DNA of 5,071 bases from CAYVCG01 sp964449985. GTDB taxonomy: Bacteria > Bacillota > Clostridia > Lachnospirales > WRAX01. The DNA is taken from contig CAYVCG010000089.1 in NCBI GenBank assembly GCA_964449985.1, positions 1 through 5,071 on the forward strand. The letters run 5' to 3'. A program made the position numbers and the translations under genes. The first letter of the stretch is position 1. Each line of letters starts with the position of its first letter. The notes beneath the pieces were generated by a model. It saw only the letters and a list, made by a program, of their open reading frames with translations, was not told the DNA's origin and did no database searches. Shown piece by piece: positions 4,814 through 5,071 of this stretch.

Positions 4814-5071
4814 TTGGCTCCTTATTCCAAAGATTATGAAATTGATTATACATTGCTTTATCCTGATTTAAGAGCAAATTTTGTTAAGATGATGGCGCTT
4901 ACGCAAGAGATCAGCATTGCGCATACGGATTCTACAAATATGCCGATGAAATGGTATGCCGATAACAAAAAAGGCTGGCTTATCGTCAATAGCCGGGCGG
5001 AGGTTTATTCCTATCCCAAATATGGAGACATAATCCGGGTTGAAACAGCGCCATGCGGTTTTAAAGGTATT
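4814..5071 (+). CDS. Acyl-ACP thioesterase, N-terminal part (runs off right edge)
   Basis: An open frame from TTG 4814 runs 86 codons to the window edge without a stop. The residues resemble the first hot-dog domain of bacterial FatA/FatB-like acyl-ACP thioesterases (PF01643 family): a Y8-E-I-D-Y-T segment as the first strand, a helix around 20-36 (RANFVKMMALTQEISIAHTD), then the strand with GWLIVNSRAEVYSYPKYGDII (54-74), where W55 and the YPKYGD turn are characteristic, and RVETAPCGFKG (75-85). Such enzymes hydrolyse acyl-ACP to free fatty acid and ACP in the cytoplasm. The catalytic residues lie in the missing C-terminal part, so activity cannot be judged. The gap to the TagO-like gene is 15 bases, so cotranscription is likely. 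Another hot-dog thioesterase type is the main alternative. Confidence 0.8.
   Translation, partial: MAPYSKDYEIDYTLLYPDLRANFVKMMALTQEISIAHTDSTNMPMKWYADNKKGWLIVNSRAEVYSYPKYGDIIRVETAPCGFKGI

Noticed and set aside
1..5071. Mobile element, CRISPR array, tRNA/rRNA, riboswitch or a novel defence-type system
   Set aside because: I read the sequence on both strands and found no transposase, terminal repeats, repeat-spacer pattern, RNA gene or toxin/antitoxin-like pair. All long frames are explained by conserved housekeeping proteins.

Overview
The window is a stretch of ordinary bacterial chromosome with an AT-rich to moderate base composition. It most likely comes from a member of the Bacillota, probably class Clostridia. 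This rests on strong AGGAGG-type ribosome binding sites, occasional TTG starts, a YwlE-type protein-arginine phosphatase, and the gene order Sua5 (ywlC) - ywlE - rpiB (ywlF) - upp. That order follows the B. subtilis ywlC-ywlD-ywlE-ywlF-glyA-ywlG-upp neighbourhood with some genes absent. The exact lineage cannot be fixed from the sequence alone.

Layout. Positions 1-367 (minus strand) hold the N-terminal 122 codons of an RsuA-family rRNA pseudouridine synthase, which runs off the left edge. Positions 368-528 are a very AT-rich divergent intergenic region with a plausible extended -10 promoter for the minus-strand gene and a 7-bp-stem hairpin just before the first plus-strand ribosome binding site. 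From 529 to the right edge everything is on the plus strand: a small SEC-C zinc-motif protein (529-1026), threonylcarbamoyl-AMP synthase Sua5/YwlC (1033-2094), YwlE-type low-molecular-weight phosphatase (2131-2571), ribose-5-phosphate isomerase B (2620-3048), uracil phosphoribosyltransferase Upp (3062-3691), a WecA/TagO-type polyprenyl-phosphate sugar-1-phosphate transferase (probably 3779-4798), and the start of an acyl-ACP thioesterase (4814 to the edge). Gaps are 6, 36, 48, 13, 87 and 15 bp, and I see no convincing rho-independent terminator between them. They may therefore be one long transcription unit, possibly with internal promoters.

How they fit together. The genes are housekeeping functions rather than one pathway: tRNA t6A37 synthesis (Sua5), removal of phosphate from protein arginines (YwlE), pentose-phosphate interconversion feeding PRPP (RpiB), PRPP-dependent uracil salvage (Upp), the first membrane step of an undecaprenyl-linked cell-surface glycopolymer (WecA/TagO), and fatty-acid release from ACP (thioesterase). 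RpiB and Upp are linked through ribose-5-phosphate and PRPP.

I found no mobile element, CRISPR array, tRNA, rRNA or evident undescribed system. The points most worth a second look are the unclear translation start of the TagO-like gene, where an orphan ribosome binding site and a GC-rich hairpin lie upstream, the leader hairpin before the SEC-C gene, and the uncharacterised SEC-C protein packed against sua5.
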